Below, piece by piece: positions 49,650 through 57,683 of a DNA stretch of 64,000 nt. The notes beneath the pieces were generated by a model. That model was not told the DNA's origin. It saw only the letters and a program-made list of their open reading frames with translations, and made no database searches. Within the stretch, counting starts at the first letter, position 1. Each line of letters begins with the position of its first letter. Source of the DNA: a virus; the IMG/VR virus record IMGVR_UViG_3300032046_000001, positions 62,001-126,000 of that record; one strand, written 5' to 3'. Position numbers and translations under genes: made by a program.

Positions 49650-49820
49650 TTATTTTACAATGAATATATTTCGAAGAGAGTGTGGATACTTATCTGCGGA
49701 ATCATCAATAAAGTAACTACCGATGTTGAAAATTAATATACAGACGAAAAATATGAATACTGGAGAGATCCCACCAGTAGTCATATATAGATATATTAAT
49801 AGTGTAACCATTCCATTCAT
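49650..49820 (-). CDS. Small membrane protein (56 aa)
   Basis: ATG overlaps the previous stop as ATGA. Hydrophobic segments near residues 3-14 and 17-36 (VFIFFVCILIFNIGSYF) precede a polar tail. Part of the tight array; function unknown. Confidence 0.55.
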   Translation of the reverse strand: MNGMVTLLIYLYMTTGGISPVFIFFVCILIFNIGSYFIDDSADKYPHSLRNIFIVK

Positions 49821-49933
49821 GAGCATAATTTCAACAAATCCTTCACGAATGTCTGTATTCCAACCACTAAAATAATCATGACGAGTTGATACAAAAGAAC
49901 AGCAAAAGGTAGAAAGCCGAGAAGTATAGACAT
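49817..49933 (-). CDS. Tiny membrane protein (38 aa)
   Basis: ATG after GGAGGAATAATC. SILLGFLPFAVLLYQLVMII is one helix; the tail KDLLKLCS is short. Coupled to the next gene by ATGA. Function unknown. Confidence 0.55.
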   Translation of the reverse strand: MSILLGFLPFAVLLYQLVMIILVVGIQTFVKDLLKLCS

Positions 49934-49973
49934 GATTATTCCTCCAAGTTGAAAGTTATATTAGAATATCTGA

Positions 49974-50264
49974 TTAATTATGAAACGTAAATGTGTTTCG
50001 ATTTCTCCAGATACTTAATAATGAATCAGGATGATTATCAAAAGCGACGGCTATTAACATTACAGTTGTATATACGGAAATAACAACACACAGCTCTTTC
50101 ATAGTTCCTAAAGCAAATATGGAGATTATCCATACAAGAGAAATATTAAAAAGTCTGATGGTCGTCCACGATTCCATGTTATCAATATTACTCGTAAAAG
50201 AATGAAGTAAGATAAGTTGCCACATAATAATTACTGAAATGTATCCAATTAATGATGCGTTCAT
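49974..50264 (-). CDS. Membrane protein, three helices (96 aa)
   Basis: Hydrophobic segments at about 4-22, 36-55 and 59-76, C-terminus polar. GAGGAG precedes the ATG. Function unknown. Confidence 0.6.
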   Translation of the reverse strand: MNASLIGYISVIIMWQLILLHSFTSNIDNMESWTTIRLFNISLVWIISIFALGTMKELCVVISVYTTVMLIAVAFDNHPDSLLSIWRNRNTFTFHN

Positions 50265-50350
50265 GATAATCTCCTCATATAGTTATAGTGATTTTGTGTT
50301 TTGATTTAGTTTCTTTTTCAGACTCTTCTATTTCATTTGTACTTCAACCA

Positions 50351-50629
50351 TTAATCGCTCTGTTTGTGTGATATATGACGTCTCCTTTTCTTTTCGACAG
50401 GACGGGGTTTCATAAAACTAAAAACATAACGAAACCATTGAATTGTAATAAATGGAATAGCGACAGGAGTGATGACCAGGATTAAGAGTTCGATCCAGAA
50501 TCCCCAATAAGTCCATTGGATGAATCTGACAGTAATTATTGCTGTCAGAACAAATGAGACTATAATGACAAAATGTTTCAAGGTGTCAGTGACTGGATAA
50601 TAGATTGAATTATAAATTTTTAAAAACAT
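50351..50629 (-). CDS. Membrane protein, two helices with basic tail (92 aa)
   Basis: Segments near 18-36 and 44-68 (WIELLILVITPVAIPFITIQ), then a strongly basic C-terminus (VEKKRRRHISHKQ) that should stay in the cytoplasm. AAAGGAAATC precedes the ATG. Function unknown. Confidence 0.6.
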   Translation of the reverse strand: MFLKIYNSIYYPVTDTLKHFVIIVSFVLTAIITVRFIQWTYWGFWIELLILVITPVAIPFITIQWFRYVFSFMKPRPVEKKRRRHISHKQSD

Positions 50630-50650
50630 TGATTTCCTTTTTGGGAGTAG

Positions 50651-50684
50651 GGAAGAGACAAATTTTAATTAATTTGTCTCTTCC
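50651..50684 (-). terminator. Hairpin between two - strand genes
   Basis: GGAAGAGACAAATT pairs perfectly with AATTTGTCTCTTCC around TTAATT. No clear U tract follows on the - strand, so it may be an RNA-processing or partial terminator. Confidence 0.5.
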
Positions 50685-50701
50685 TATAGTCCTGTTAGGG
50701 T

Positions 50702-51079
50702 TTACTGCAATCGAATTGCCTCTGGTGTATAAATCTTTAACCAAGATCTAACGACATGGTAGTGACTTGGACGGAACATCATCTCAGCGATTGTTAGTTC
50801 ACGAAGGATGTCCACTGATTGTCTACCAAGACCACTCATACCAAGTTCATGACAGAGAATCAGTAGGTCATCCCACTCCATTGCATTGATTCGATTGAAT
50901 ACCATTGATCGAACATGATCTTCAGCTCGTTTACGTTTTGTGTATGTAGCAACAATGATGTCGGTATTAGAAGTCCAACATCGCCGCCGTACAACATAAA
51001 CATATCGAGGCCATTCACACCATGCGAGAAGAACAAGCCAAAAGAGAAATATTACAGCACAAATTAAAGCTATTGTCAT
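50702..51079 (-). CDS. Membrane-anchored protein (125 aa)
   Basis: N-terminal helix at 3-20 (IALICAVIFLFWLVLLAW) followed by a ~100-residue soluble helical domain with many Arg and His. It is visibly richer in G and C than its surroundings, like the next gene, hinting at a shared origin. AAGGAGACTG precedes the ATG. Function unknown. Confidence 0.6.
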   Translation of the reverse strand: MTIALICAVIFLFWLVLLAWCEWPRYVYVVRRRCWTSNTDIIVATYTKRKRAEDHVRSMVFNRINAMEWDDLLILCHELGMSGLGRQSVDILRELTIAEMMFRPSHYHVVRSWLKIYTPEAIRLQ

Positions 51080-51090
51080 GATCAGTCTCC

Positions 51091-52080
51091 TTATAGTTTC
51101 TCAGAAACGGTTATAAGTGAATTTTTAACATACTCACGAATAGTCTCGACCGTTTTCTTTTCATTGACGGCTATAAGTTTCGGTTCATTACTCGAACCAG
51201 GACAGACTAAGACTGTAAAATCAACTTCTCCGTTTGTGATCATTGCTTGAAAGTTATCTGCCTGAAATACTGTTCTGAACTTGTTGGTATTCCAAATATC
51301 ACATCCCCATACGCGATATTTGTATATCGGCATGGTTCTGGTTATGAACTGTCCTTGGATTGACTTGGTAACAGGTTCGGGAAGCACTCTGGTTTGATCA
51401 AGACCCATGATGAAAGCCAATGTGTTGTGGCAATCATGTTTCTTGACCATTTCCAACAAGTACTCAAGATCGGTATCATAGTCCCGATTGATGCCATCTG
51501 TCCATAAAGAGGCACCACCAGCGGTAACATATGATCTACCGAAAATAATCGAATCATATTTTTCTTTGATAGCCCAGTCCACAATCTTCGACATAACAAA
51601 CTCATTATAGTCAGCATCACCGCCGAAGCCTAACCGACTTGAATCCACCGGAGAAATAACTGTAAAGACTTTGTTTGATTCTTTGATAGGAACAGTCTTC
51701 ACAGCGATTCCTTCCAGTTTTGGATTTCTGACCCGATTCATCTGGGTAATGATGGTGTTGGCCACATTCTTTTCCATTTCCTGGAGTTGCCTACTTAGGT
51801 CGTTGAGTTGATTCTTCGGTGCAGCCATCCGTTCAATAATCGCATTGGCCATACTACGAAAAGTTGGCGTTGCGATAATAAACAGGCCAACAGTAAGAAG
51901 AAGAATCATTACAGAGCAACCAAAGGTCTTTGTCATGTACCGGATTGGATGATCCTGAATCTCAGAGGTTTTCTTTGATGCCCGATTCAAATACCAGACA
52001 GAGATCTTATTAACAACACCATTTACTTTTTCCATGATTCTGTCTTTGATACTTGTATTGGTAATAGGTGTATCGGCCAT
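51091..52080 (-). CDS. Membrane-anchored protein with large C-terminal domain (329 aa)
   Basis: A cytoplasmic ~52-residue start, one membrane helix near 53-72 (CSVMILLLTVGLFIIATPTF), a coiled coil near 90-120 (LNDLSRQLQEMEKNVANTII), then a ~200-residue alpha/beta domain. That domain begins VFTVISPVDSSRLGFGGDAD and includes AFIMGLDQTRVLPEPV. GC is higher than in neighbours. Topology suggests a periplasm-facing domain; no family recognised. GGAGTATTATC precedes the ATG. Confidence 0.65.
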   Translation of the reverse strand: MADTPITNTSIKDRIMEKVNGVVNKISVWYLNRASKKTSEIQDHPIRYMTKTFGCSVMILLLTVGLFIIATPTFRSMANAIIERMAAPKNQLNDLSRQLQEMEKNVANTIITQMNRVRNPKLEGIAVKTVPIKESNKVFTVISPVDSSRLGFGGDADYNEFVMSKIVDWAIKEKYDSIIFGRSYVTAGGASLWTDGINRDYDTDLEYLLEMVKKHDCHNTLAFIMGLDQTRVLPEPVTKSIQGQFITRTMPIYKYRVWGCDIWNTNKFRTVFQADNFQAMITNGEVDFTVLVCPGSSNEPKLIAVNEKKTVETIREYVKNSLITVSEKL

Positions 52081-52121
52081 GATAATACTCCTCTCTGAAA
52101 AGTTAAAAATTAAATTGAAAG

Positions 52122-52289
52122 TTAAAGGTTATCAAAGGTCTCTCCAGAACCATTATCATTACCGGATATGAACGGTGTGATTTTTTGTACCGCCCAATAT
52201 CCCATATATACTGATCCTCCTATGAATCCACCCACCGCCCCTAATATTATAGAGATGATGAGAACAATAACAAATAATATTATTTTCAA
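52122..52289 (-). CDS. Small membrane protein (55 aa)
   Basis: TTG is the best in-frame start. The N-terminal 30 residues (ILFVIVLIISIILGAVGGFI) make a helix with a Gly-rich end, then a polar tail (PFISGNDNGSGETF). The only strong GGAGG upstream is ~35 bases away, so the exact start is uncertain. Confidence 0.45.
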   Translation of the reverse strand: MKIILFVIVLIISIILGAVGGFIGGSVYMGYWAVQKITPFISGNDNGSGETFDNL

Positions 52290-52306
52290 TATGAGTGTTA
52301 CTACAT

Positions 52307-52681
52307 TTAGGATATACTACACCTCCTTTGTTGTAAATAAATTTCAATTAATTCAATATCAAACTTATCTTTTTTTCTATTTAATAATCTTTTGTACTCT
52401 ATCAGATTCTCTAATGTGATAAAGTTAATACCACCAGATACAATACCTTCTTTTGTCATATAATTAAATTCAGGTGGACCAATACAATCTAAAAATTCTA
52501 TACTCCAAGGATTAGGAAAAGCTCGACCAAGACGAACAGCTTTTCCATACAAGACATCAATCACTTTGTATGTTCTAGCGAACTCTTCCCATATCTTAGA
52601 TTTTAATAATACAATATCAACATCATCAATATCTCCAGTGAGTATGCCAAGTTCATACAGAACCGCACTCCCAATAACCAC
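52307..52681 (-). CDS. Minimal nucleotidyltransferase-like protein
   Basis: VIGSAVLYELGILTGDIDDV then DIVLLK corresponds to the G(G/S)xAxxxxG...TxDiD core of the NTase fold. The frame stays open upstream of the GTG (ISKILKTFGIRPFDCV), which looks like the natural first helix, but no ATG/GTG/TTG is found before a stop. The start is therefore uncertain. A run of eight C (52753-52760) stands just upstream. Could be MNT-antitoxin-like or a tRNA/protein nucleotidyltransferase. Confidence 0.55.
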   Translation of the reverse strand: MVIGSAVLYELGILTGDIDDVDIVLLKSKIWEEFARTYKVIDVLYGKAVRLGRAFPNPWSIEFLDCIGPPEFNYMTKEGIVSGGINFITLENLIEYKRLLNRKKDKFDIELIEIYLQQRRCSIS

Positions 52682-52765
52682 ACAATCAAATGGTCTAATA
52701 CCAAACGTTTTTAAAATTTTGCTGATTGTGTTAGATATTTTTATTTATATCACCCCCCCCTCAAA

Positions 52766-53056
52766 TTAAATATTTAAATACACAAAGCTATCACTTGTTT
52801 TGAGTATCAACAGATCACCATGTTTTAATTTCGGAAGACTTCCAGTTATTTCAACATCAACTACAGTTGTAAATACATCAGTATTGATTAATTCTTTAGA
52901 AACAGGTTGATCTTTTACTATAACTATTATTTCCTGTTCTTTCCTGGCCTGTACAAGAGGATTGATGTTATATGTACTCATACCACGTATATCTTTTATA
53001 TTTCCATGATTTATCATGTGATCATAAATCTCTCCATTATCTGTCAAATATATCAT
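52766..53056 (-). CDS. Unknown 96-aa protein
   Basis: Beta-rich, starting MIYLTDNGEIYDHMINHG, with SLPKLKHGDLLILKTSDSFV near the end. GAGGT precedes the ATG and the GTCAAATT motif lies just before that. No family recognised. Confidence 0.6.
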   Translation of the reverse strand: MIYLTDNGEIYDHMINHGNIKDIRGMSTYNINPLVQARKEQEIIVIVKDQPVSKELINTDVFTTVVDVEITGSLPKLKHGDLLILKTSDSFVYLNI

Positions 53057-53067
53057 TATTGCACCTC

Positions 53068-53082
53068 TATTTTGAATTTGAC
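53068..53082 (-). promoter_or_regulatory. GTCAAATTMAAAAT motif, site 3 of 4
   Basis: On the - strand GTCAAATTCAAAATA ends 11 bases before the start at 53056 and is followed at once by GAGGT. The + strand neighbour sequence makes the region partly palindromic. Confidence 0.4.
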
Positions 53083-53116
53083 ATCAAATTAAAATTTATT
53101 TATCTCTAACATAATA

Positions 53117-53446
53117 TTAGAAATTTTCGATGAGTGTTATAAGTATGTGAGCAATGTTACCTAATATAATAATTTGATCATGCTTCTCAAATTTTGGAAA
53201 TCCCAATCTTCCAATATCACACACTTCGAATGTTGTTTGGTAATGCTCAACAGTATCGGTCTCGGTACACGCGTGTGATATGAATACAACGGGAAATTCA
53301 CCAGACTCAAGATTGACTGTTTTTAGTACTTCCTGAATTTCTTTTTCAGAGATTTCTTGAACATGGAAAATTTCAAAATGTGATAATATGGCGAATATAA
53401 TCGTTGTTACATCCCAACTCATTTGTGGTGGACAAAAATATACCAT
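53117..53446 (-). CDS. Unknown 109-aa protein
   Basis: Alpha/beta protein (VTTIIFAILSHFEIFHVQEI, FPVVFISHACTETDTVEHYQ). AGGAG precedes the ATG. First - strand gene of this block, facing the promoter-like motif at 53504. No family recognised. Confidence 0.6.
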   Translation of the reverse strand: MVYFCPPQMSWDVTTIIFAILSHFEIFHVQEISEKEIQEVLKTVNLESGEFPVVFISHACTETDTVEHYQTTFEVCDIGRLGFPKFEKHDQIIILGNIAHILITLIENF

Positions 53447-53503
53447 GATTTATTCTCCTATATTATTTATCAAATTTTTAAACGAAAAACCTTTTCTAAA
53501 TAT

Positions 53504-53521
53504 CACATATTAATATATATA
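53504..53521. promoter_or_regulatory. Promoter-like motif, site 3 of 4
   Basis: CACATATTAATATATATA between divergent genes, matching sites 1 and 2 at 17 of 18 positions. As with site 2 it is preceded by CTAAATATC-like sequence. Confidence 0.55.
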
Positions 53522-53558
53522 ATTCAATATACTGATACCACATAAAATAGGAGAAAAG

Positions 53559-54365
53559 ATGAAAGAAATCATCGATATAATTAATTGTCCATTTTGTAAA
53601 CAACAACAAGCTATACATCTTGATTTAGATCTTAAAGTTCAAAAAGTAATATGTGAAAATCCCGAATGTCAAAAAGAATTTAAAATACCCATAAAGTTTA
53701 AAAGAGTATACCTATCAAGAACTTTTGCTGTATCAGATTGTAAATATAAATTTCCATTATATGTGAGAAAAAATTTTGATGGTGTTATTGAAACAGTAGA
53801 CCCTTGGGAATTATATAAAGAATTTAGACCATCTGATGAAGATGTTCCTTTTATTAATAAACAGTGGTTAGACAGTTGTGATATTTATGTTGGTTATATT
53901 TATAATCCTTCATTTGGAACGTTAGGTGAATTAAATTATGCCATGTCTAAACCAGTACCAAGATATATTATTAATCCAAATCGTGTTTGGACAAATGATA
54001 TATGGTTAAAGTATCAGGCAACAAAAATATTCGAAGACACTGATGATTGTTTTCGATATATAATCAATGATATAATTCATGATTATAATATAATGATTCA
54101 AGGAGAAATGAAAATTGAAAACGATAGTCAATACAGGAAAGTACTGAAAAGATTAAGATCAATTACAGAATCTTTAAAATCAACAGAGTCTTATATATCG
54201 GACAAATTATATCCTCTTACTGGAAGTATTCAAGGAACAAATATTACTAGTGAAGTACCACAAGAAGTTTTTGTTCCATTGGTTAGTGAACTAAATGATA
54301 TATATAAAGACTTAGTAGATATAAACGATAATATTAATTTCATATTAAATCGTGTCGAATTATGA
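53559..54365 (+). CDS. Nucleoside 2-deoxyribosyltransferase-like protein with zinc ribbon
   Basis: N-terminal zinc ribbon: INCPFCKQQQ near 8-17 and CENPECQKEF near 32-41. Next a deoxyribosyltransferase-like domain: RVYLSRTFAVSD near 49-60, WLDSCDIYVGYIYNPSFGTL then GELNYAM near 103-129, with the family's GTxxEL Glu. The last ~90 residues form a helical extension. Would move deoxyribose between bases or cleave N-glycosidic bonds, so it may act in base salvage or modification. AGGAGAAAAG precedes the ATG. Confidence 0.7.
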   Translation: MKEIIDIINCPFCKQQQAIHLDLDLKVQKVICENPECQKEFKIPIKFKRVYLSRTFAVSDCKYKFPLYVRKNFDGVIETVDPWELYKEFRPSDEDVPFINKQWLDSCDIYVGYIYNPSFGTLGELNYAMSKPVPRYIINPNRVWTNDIWLKYQATKIFEDTDDCFRYIINDIIHDYNIMIQGEMKIENDSQYRKVLKRLRSITESLKSTESYISDKLYPLTGSIQGTNITSEVPQEVFVPLVSELNDIYKDLVDINDNINFILNRVEL

Positions 54366-54862
54366 AAAAAATAAATACAAGAGAAGTGAACAAATTAGTA
54401 GATGATCTTTTATTATCAGCGAACATTGAAGGTATATTTAAAGAATGTATAATAAATGAAGAAGAGGAAGATGAAATGAAAAAGAACGAAACAAATACAA
54501 GATTATTAAATAAACACTTCAGTCCAGCGATTATTAGAAAATATAACACATTAGGATTCCCGTTGTATATTCATATTATCTGCGATCAAGACTTGAGTGA
54601 TTTAGATCAATTGGTAAATGAATTTATTGATCAGGTTAAGCTCGATGATAGTAATATACAAGATTTTAGAGATTTTGCTGGTTCGTTGTCACAGAGTATT
54701 ATTCAACATTATAATGAAAAGAAAGCTGGTTGTGTTGAATCTGTCGGTGTAATATTTTATGCCGATAAGATGATGGTTAGTTCTTTGTTTGGTGACGTAA
54801 TGAATCATGCTCAATGTCGAAGTGAATTATATCAATCTCTAATGATAATGACTCAAATTTAA
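54362..54862 (+). CDS. Unknown 166-aa protein
   Basis: Mostly helical, acidic in the first 40 residues. FPLYIHIICDQDLSDLDQLV near 62-81 is a mixed strand/helix core. ATGA coupling with the preceding gene. No family recognised. Confidence 0.6.
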   Translation: MKKINTREVNKLVDDLLLSANIEGIFKECIINEEEEDEMKKNETNTRLLNKHFSPAIIRKYNTLGFPLYIHIICDQDLSDLDQLVNEFIDQVKLDDSNIQDFRDFAGSLSQSIIQHYNEKKAGCVESVGVIFYADKMMVSSLFGDVMNHAQCRSELYQSLMIMTQI

Positions 54863-54872
54863 AGGTGAATAA

Positions 54873-55355
54873 ATGTCAGAAAATAAAGTTGTAATTTGTG
54901 TCTGTCATCCAGACGATGAAATAATCGGGTGTTACCATCATATAATAAATGAAGAAAATCCACCAATAATTTTATATATGGGAAATATATCGGAAGAAAG
55001 AAGACAAGACGCTCTGAAGTTAAAAGAGTTTACAAAAGTTTCAATGCAAATGTTTTGTAATTCAATTCCTCCAGTATTTCTTAATTTATCAACAAAATTT
55101 TATTTCCCTGATCCAATATATGAAATTCATCCAGATCATAGACGATTAGGAGCTGTGGGTGAGGCATATTTAAGAAATAAATTTGATGTGACTTTTTATT
55201 CAATAAACATGAATACCCCATATATATATGAAATAAAAAATTCACAAAAAAAAGAAGAACTTTTAAATAAAGTTTATTCATCACAGAAGTCTCTGTGGGA
55301 ATATGAAAAAAAATATATTCTTTTCGAAGGATACAATAAGTGGATAATAGAGTAA
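54873..55355 (+). CDS. PIG-L/LmbE-type deacetylase
   Basis: 160 residues, short for the family. VVICVCHPDDEIIGCYHHII near 6-25 contains the AHPDDE-like zinc motif, and PIYEIHPDHRRLGAVGEAYL near 85-104 gives the HxDH-type third ligand. Members remove acetyl groups from GlcNAc-linked substrates. It may act with WecB and the glycosyltransferases on an amino sugar. The TAA stop lies in the loop of the following terminator. Confidence 0.85.
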   Translation: MSENKVVICVCHPDDEIIGCYHHIINEENPPIILYMGNISEERRQDALKLKEFTKVSMQMFCNSIPPVFLNLSTKFYFPDPIYEIHPDHRRLGAVGEAYLRNKFDVTFYSINMNTPYIYEIKNSQKKEELLNKVYSSQKSLWEYEKKYILFEGYNKWIIE

Positions 55356-55369
55356 TCTACTATCCACTT
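55338..55369. terminator. Terminator with the stop codon in its loop
   Basis: AAGTGGATA and TATCCACTT pair, with an inner TAGA/TCTA stem; the loop GTAA holds the stop of the PIG-L gene. Lies between convergent genes. Confidence 0.75.
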
Positions 55370-55374
55370 GAATA

Positions 55375-55638
55375 TTACATATCAATAATAACTTCTTTTT
55401 GGAGAACCAATTGGAACAATCCATCTTTATATAATTTATTCAAATGATCTCTTGATCTATCTGTTGTGGTATTACTACTAATTTCATTCATCATATTATG
55501 TAATTCGGTAATTTCTACAGATAAGTATACAAGTTGATCTAAAACAAAACAAATTTCCCAATTGTCAATAATATAATTTATTACTCTTTTTGCAAACTTT
55601 TTAGTGATTATGTTTTTGAGCACATTACTCCTCCACAC
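55375..55638 (-). CDS. Unknown 87-aa protein of a local tandem family
   Basis: KKFAKRVINYIIDN near 13-26 and HLNKLYKDGLFQLVLQKEVI at the end follow the layout of the - strand genes to 58309: an N-terminal KxVIxxI helix, a variable middle, and a final helix with KxGL. Overlaps the upstream gene by 14 bases. Function unknown. Confidence 0.55.
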   Translation of the reverse strand: MWRSNVLKNIITKKFAKRVINYIIDNWEICFVLDQLVYLSVEITELHNMMNEISSNTTTDRSRDHLNKLYKDGLFQLVLQKEVIIDM

Positions 55639-55876
55639 TATCGATTACTAAACCACTCTTATATAAAATAATAATGAGTCGTCTAATTTGTTCTTGTTTA
55701 ATAATGAACAAAGATGAGTTTCGAAAATCGATAATAACCTCATCGGCTACATTATCATAATCATCTTCACTAAGTTCGAGATCAGATAACAAGTTCTCAA
55801 ATTCATCCCAATAATGTATTTCTTCCATTTCGAGAATTGATTCTAAGGTTCTTCTGGCATATTTTATGGTGTACAT
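55625..55876 (-). CDS. Unknown 83-aa protein of the local tandem family
   Basis: MYTIKYARRTLESILEMEEI opens like the next gene's MIYTIKKIKYILNKA. The end (IRRLIIILYKSGLVIDSVEE) matches the KSGL helix of the family. Overlaps both neighbours. Function unknown. Confidence 0.55.
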   Translation of the reverse strand: MYTIKYARRTLESILEMEEIHYWDEFENLLSDLELSEDDYDNVADEVIIDFRNSSLFIIKQEQIRRLIIILYKSGLVIDSVEE

Positions 55877-56136
55877 GTTTTTCCATCCATAATTTTTCCT
55901 CGTTTGTTAAGAGCTTGAATATATCTTTCTTCAAAACACTCCTCAAAAAGAAATATATTTATTTTGTTGTTTCGCATATATATACGAGTTTCACGTCTAA
56001 TATCATACCATTCACTTGATGATAAACCATTATCTATAATAAATTGTTCAAGTACTGCCAATGATCTTAGTTCATAATAATAATAATACTTTGCCTTATT
56101 AAGTATATACTTAATTTTTTTAATGGTGTATATCAT
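55864..56136 (-). CDS. Unknown 90-aa protein of the local tandem family
   Basis: Tyr-rich start (MIYTIKKIKYILNKAKYYYY) and a final helix ERYIQALNKRGKIMDGK similar to its neighbours. Only a weak binding site (GGGTGAATAATG) is seen. Function unknown. Confidence 0.5.
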   Translation of the reverse strand: MIYTIKKIKYILNKAKYYYYYELRSLAVLEQFIIDNGLSSSEWYDIRRETRIYMRNNKINIFLFEECFEERYIQALNKRGKIMDGKTCTP

Positions 56137-56199
56137 TATTCACCCAATATAATTTTTAAGTTAATTATTTATAAACAATAATAAAGGAGAAATAGTGAA

Positions 56200-57135
56200 A
56201 TGAAAAGATTGATATTTGTACCTCAATTACCGATAAAATTACGTTATCAAAGTTGGTGGTATACAGATTTCAAAAAAGAATTCGAAAAATATTTTGAAGT
56301 TATTGTACTCGGAGAAAAATATATTAATTCATCTAATTTAATTTATAATTCGAAAAATTTCTCAATTTTTGATAAGGCAATTGAATTTGAACAATATCAA
56401 ATTAGTGAATTTTTGAATATGAAGATATACAATGATGATATTTTATTCTTAGCTGATTTAAGCTTTCCTGGATTTTTTACGAATGTTTTATATCACAAAC
56501 CCATAAAGAATTGTTATGTCTTTTGTCATGGTACTTCAAAAAATAATTATGACTATTTTCAGAAAAATCGACAATCAAAATGGTTAATTGAAAAAGGACA
56601 CTCTAAATTATTTAAAAAAGTATTTGTCGCAACTAATTATCACAAAAACAAATTAGGCTGGAATAACATTGATGTTATTGGTGTACCAAAACCAAGTTTT
56701 AAAATTCAAGTTGATTATAATAAAATAAATAATATTATTTCGGTATCAAGAGATGATATTCAAAAACGAAATAAAACGATCGAATATCAAATTAATAAAT
56801 TTGAAACTATTAAAAGATCTTCAGAATATGATAATTGGGGAGACTATTATCAGTTCATTGCCAATTCTAAAATTCTATTAATAACTTCAAAAGAAGACAC
56901 ATTTGGTTATTCAGTAATGGATGCGATTGAAAATAAATGTATTCCAATCGCACCCAACAAACTTTCTTTTCCTGAATTATTACCACAAAAATATTTATAT
57001 AATAACATTGATGAATTATCAAATATCATTCATAAATATTTAAATTTTAATATGAGTGATGTTCCGGTTCTTTTAAACCAGAACTTAATTTATAATTTCT
57101 ATGATAATCTAATCCATAGAATGATAAGTGGGTAA
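56200..57135 (+). CDS. GT-B glycosyltransferase (GT4-like)
   Basis: 311 residues. NCYVFCHGTSKNNYDYFQKN near 106-125 is the acceptor-side loop; KILLITSKEDTFGYSVMDAI then ENKCIPIAPNKLSFPELLP near 225-263 holds the EX7E-type donor region (E-D-T-F-G...E). It is the only + gene inside the - strand tandem family and its end overlaps the gene at 57109 by 27 bases. AAGGAG precedes it. Substrate unknown. Confidence 0.75.
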   Translation: MKRLIFVPQLPIKLRYQSWWYTDFKKEFEKYFEVIVLGEKYINSSNLIYNSKNFSIFDKAIEFEQYQISEFLNMKIYNDDILFLADLSFPGFFTNVLYHKPIKNCYVFCHGTSKNNYDYFQKNRQSKWLIEKGHSKLFKKVFVATNYHKNKLGWNNIDVIGVPKPSFKIQVDYNKINNIISVSRDDIQKRNKTIEYQINKFETIKRSSEYDNWGDYYQFIANSKILLITSKEDTFGYSVMDAIENKCIPIAPNKLSFPELLPQKYLYNNIDELSNIIHKYLNFNMSDVPVLLNQNLIYNFYDNLIHRMISG

Positions 57136-57396
57136 TGATCCGGTTTTAAGAGAATTTTTAAGATATTTTAAAAGTACAGTATCTACTACATCACATAGTG
57201 GAGATGTGAGACGAACTCCTGTACGATCATATCGTTCTCTTTCGATTGTTGTAATGTTACGCCACAACATGTAAATTCCTGCCTCATCGATAAGTGTAAT
57301 CAGACTTGGATGTTCATCGCTACCAGACAACTCAATAATATTAATGAGTCTTTTAATAACTCTTGGTGTTATGAGAATATCATTATATTGTATCAT
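57109..57396 (-). CDS. Unknown 95-aa protein of the local tandem family
   Basis: VIKRLINIIELSGSDEHPSL at the N-terminus and VDTVLLKYLKNSLKTGSLPT near the end define the family: a KxVIxxII helix, a variable middle, and an LxKxSLxTGxL helix. Overlaps a + gene by 27 bases and the upstream - gene by 4. Function unknown. Confidence 0.6.
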   Translation of the reverse strand: MIQYNDILITPRVIKRLINIIELSGSDEHPSLITLIDEAGIYMLWRNITTIERERYDRTGVRLTSPLCDVVDTVLLKYLKNSLKTGSLPTYHSMD

Positions 57397-57683
57397 CTTT
57401 CATACCTTATCAGACTTGAATGTATTGAATTTTTGAGTAACTCAAATATAATTTTTTCGACGATGTTGTTTAACATATCGAATTGTCCAAAATTATACCA
57501 TTGGGGATAATCAATTTTGGCATTATTAATTAGTTGATTGAAAAGATTATTCAAACCCCACTCGTCAAATAAAACACGAATGTAATCATTAATACCATCT
57601 AATTCAATAGTTTGTATGACTCTCTGTATATTTTTTTTACTAACTATTGATAGTAATATTTGGTTTTCATATATTAGAATCAT
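57393..57683 (-). CDS. Unknown 96-aa protein of the local tandem family
   Basis: KKNIQRVIQTIELDGINDYI near 16-35 and NIVEKIIFELLKNSIHSSLI near the end match the gene at 57109, with an aromatic middle (WGLNNLFNQ, YPQWYNFGQF). ATGA coupling on both sides. Function unknown. Confidence 0.6.
   Translation of the reverse strand: MILIYENQILLSIVSKKNIQRVIQTIELDGINDYIRVLFDEWGLNNLFNQLINNAKIDYPQWYNFGQFDMLNNIVEKIIFELLKNSIHSSLIRYER

Noticed and set aside
49567-49650. Another ~27-aa membrane peptide on the minus strand
   Set aside because: Hydrophobic frame is open but no usable start codon or binding site is present.
52168-52419. 83-aa plus-strand open frame
   Set aside because: Antisense to two minus-strand genes with better signals, no ribosome binding site, and low-complexity content.
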